A DNA stretch of 39,993 bases from Thiotrichales bacterium (GTDB lineage Bacteria > Pseudomonadota > Gammaproteobacteria > JAABTG01), in the NCBI GenBank assembly GCA_011389995.1, contig JAABTG010000031.1:1-39993 (forward strand), given 5' to 3'. Of the stretch, positions 39,082 to 39,993 are shown piece by piece. The notes beneath the pieces are model-generated. The model was given only the letters and a program-made list of their open reading frames with translations. It made no database searches and was not told the origin of the DNA. Positions within the stretch are counted from its first letter, which is position 1, and each line of letters begins with the position of its first letter. A program made the position numbers and the translations under genes.

Positions 39082-39807
39082 ATGACTGCAGACTGTCCCG
39101 GCAATCGCCGGTGCTTCCTCAAGGCGGGGGGGCTCGCCCTCGCCATGCAGGCCCTGCCTGCCCTGGCCACGCCCCATGCCCGCACCCCCGCCCGGCTGGT
39201 GGGCCGCGGCCAACGGCCCCTGACGACGGCCGAACTGGTGCCCGACGAGGCCTATGTCTTCCATTATCCCTACGTCAGCACGCCGTGCTTTCTCCTCGAC
39301 CTGGGAGAACCCCTGGAGCCCGCGGAACTGCGGACCGAAGATGGCCAGGTCTACACCTGGCCGGGGGGGGTGGGGCCCCGGCGCAGCATCGTGGCCTTCT
39401 CGGCCATCTGCTCCCACCGCATGAGCCACCCGGCACCGTCGGTGAGTTTCATCAACTACCGCGAGGAGCGCGTACGCTACCTGGACAAGGCGGAACAGGA
39501 GCGTACGGAGGCCGGGGTGATCTATTGCTGCTCGGAGCGCAGCGTCTTCGACCCCCGGCACGGGGCCCGGGTGCTGGGTGGGCCGGCCCCTCAACCCCTG
39601 GCCGCCGTTACCCTGGCCTACCATGAGGACGGCGACGGCCTGACGGCGACGGGTACGGCGGGCGGCGCCCTCTTCGAACGCTTCTTCGAAAGGTTCGGCA
39701 TGCGTCTCATGCTGAGCCATGGCCCCCGCTACCAGGAGCCGGTGGGGGAATGGAGCCGGGTACGCCCGGCGGCGGACTTCAGCAGCAACCAGATGCGCTG
39801 CGGCTGA
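39082..39807 (+). CDS. Tat-exported Rieske-like [2Fe-2S] protein with altered ligands
   Basis: A 241-residue protein. Residues 8-30 form a twin-arginine signal (NRRCFLKAGGLALAMQALPALA), so it is folded with its cofactor before export. The Rieske region has Cys110 and His112 (ICSHRMSHP) and, after an unusually long gap of about 36 residues, Cys149-Cys150 in YCCSERSVFDP followed by GGPAPQPL. In a normal Rieske protein the second box is C-x-x-H; here the His position is Glu152. Either the cluster has an unusual ligand (Glu152 or nearby His160) or the site is degenerate. No cytochrome b or arsenite oxidase partner is beside it. It has a GAAGGA-type ribosome-binding site. Function is unknown. Confidence 0.8.
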   Translation: MTADCPGNRRCFLKAGGLALAMQALPALATPHARTPARLVGRGQRPLTTAELVPDEAYVFHYPYVSTPCFLLDLGEPLEPAELRTEDGQVYTWPGGVGPRRSIVAFSAICSHRMSHPAPSVSFINYREERVRYLDKAEQERTEAGVIYCCSERSVFDPRHGARVLGGPAPQPLAAVTLAYHEDGDGLTATGTAGGALFERFFERFGMRLMLSHGPRYQEPVGEWSRVRPAADFSSNQMRCG

Positions 39808-39811
39808 GGCC

Positions 39812-39993
39812 TCAGCCGGCGGGCCCGGCGGGCGGGTCTCGTGCCAGCCTGGCCGCCACCTCGTCGCGACCCCTCTCGCGGGCCACGTCGCCGGGGGTGA
39901 GGCCGTTGCTGGTTCGGCGGCCGGTATCGGCCCCGTGCCGCAACAACAACCCCACCAGGTGGGAATCACCATTGGCCGCCGCGTGGTGGAGGG
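39812..39993 (-). CDS. Ankyrin-repeat protein, C-terminal part (5' end outside window)
   Basis: The minus-strand frame ending with TGA at 39814-39812 encodes about 60 residues up to the window edge: LHHAAANGDSHLVGLLLRHG, then ADTGRRTSNGLTPGDVARERG and a charged end. The pattern HxAAxxG...LVxLLLxxGAD...G.TP is an ankyrin repeat. The longer open frame on the same strand is out of phase and is a shadow. Its stop lies four bases beyond that of the Rieske-like gene, in convergent orientation. The total number of repeats cannot be seen. Confidence 0.8.
   Translation of the reverse strand, partial: LHHAAANGDSHLVGLLLRHGADTGRRTSNGLTPGDVARERGRDEVAARLARDPPAGPAG

Noticed and set aside
38953..39972. Minus-strand open frame opposite the Rieske-like gene
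   Set aside because: The plus-strand protein has a Tat signal and Rieske-like boxes; the antisense frame has none and overlaps the ankyrin gene out of phase.

Overview
The window looks like chromosomal DNA of a GC-rich, respiring and probably autotrophic gammaproteobacterium. I infer this from a complete 14-subunit complex I operon with separate nuoC and nuoD, a type II NADH dehydrogenase, a DabA/DabB-type inorganic carbon uptake operon, a DsrC-family protein, glycogen and sucrose enzymes, and a twin-arginine Rieske-like protein. These traits fit a sulfur-oxidising chemolithoautotroph, but no carbon-fixation or sulfur-oxidation enzyme lies in the window, so the lifestyle is inference. I see no rRNA, tRNA, insertion sequence, prophage or CRISPR array.

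Layout. 1-2246: the end of a PDZ protein with a Met/His-rich tail, a cysteine-less DsrC/TusE homologue, a 54-residue DUF3096 membrane protein and, on the minus strand, a SpoIIE-type phosphatase. 2534-7001: NDH-2, convergent with a GH100 invertase, then a DEAD-box helicase (rhlE-like) followed by a small RRM protein on the minus strand. 7265-10808: a histidine kinase and a sigma-54 activator overlapping by 4 bases, then a near-consensus -24/-12 promoter driving a secreted DUF4168 protein; a strong intrinsic terminator follows at 11003-11029. 11278-24351: nuoABCDEFGHIJKLMN, packed with overlapping start and stop codons; NuoG is unusually short (475 residues).

24393-24786: an array of about three 124-bp repeats between nuoN and glgP. 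Each repeat can fold into four hairpins. Two of these carry GGA in the apical loop, one within CARGGA, the core of the CsrA/RsmA recognition sequence. A fourth, partial repeat supplies the Shine-Dalgarno sequence of glgP. Base changes between copies in the stems mostly give G-U pairs on the glgP-sense strand. This is the most interesting signal in the window: a possible repeat-built CsrA-responsive leader, or CsrA-titrating RNA, in front of glycogen phosphorylase.

24787-31748: glgP, then a minus-strand operon (VTT-domain membrane protein, 748-residue glycosidase-like protein, GT4 glycosyltransferase) with coupled starts. 32077-32787: an orphan MlaC-like periplasmic protein. 32821-38726: a minus-strand inorganic carbon uptake operon (dabB, membrane protein, dabA, PII-like protein). 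39082-39993: a Tat-exported Rieske-like protein lacking one histidine ligand, and the end of an ankyrin-repeat protein.

Together, complex I and NDH-2 handle NADH oxidation, Dab uses the proton gradient to accumulate bicarbonate, and glgP, the invertase and the GT/GH operon handle stored or polymeric carbohydrate.
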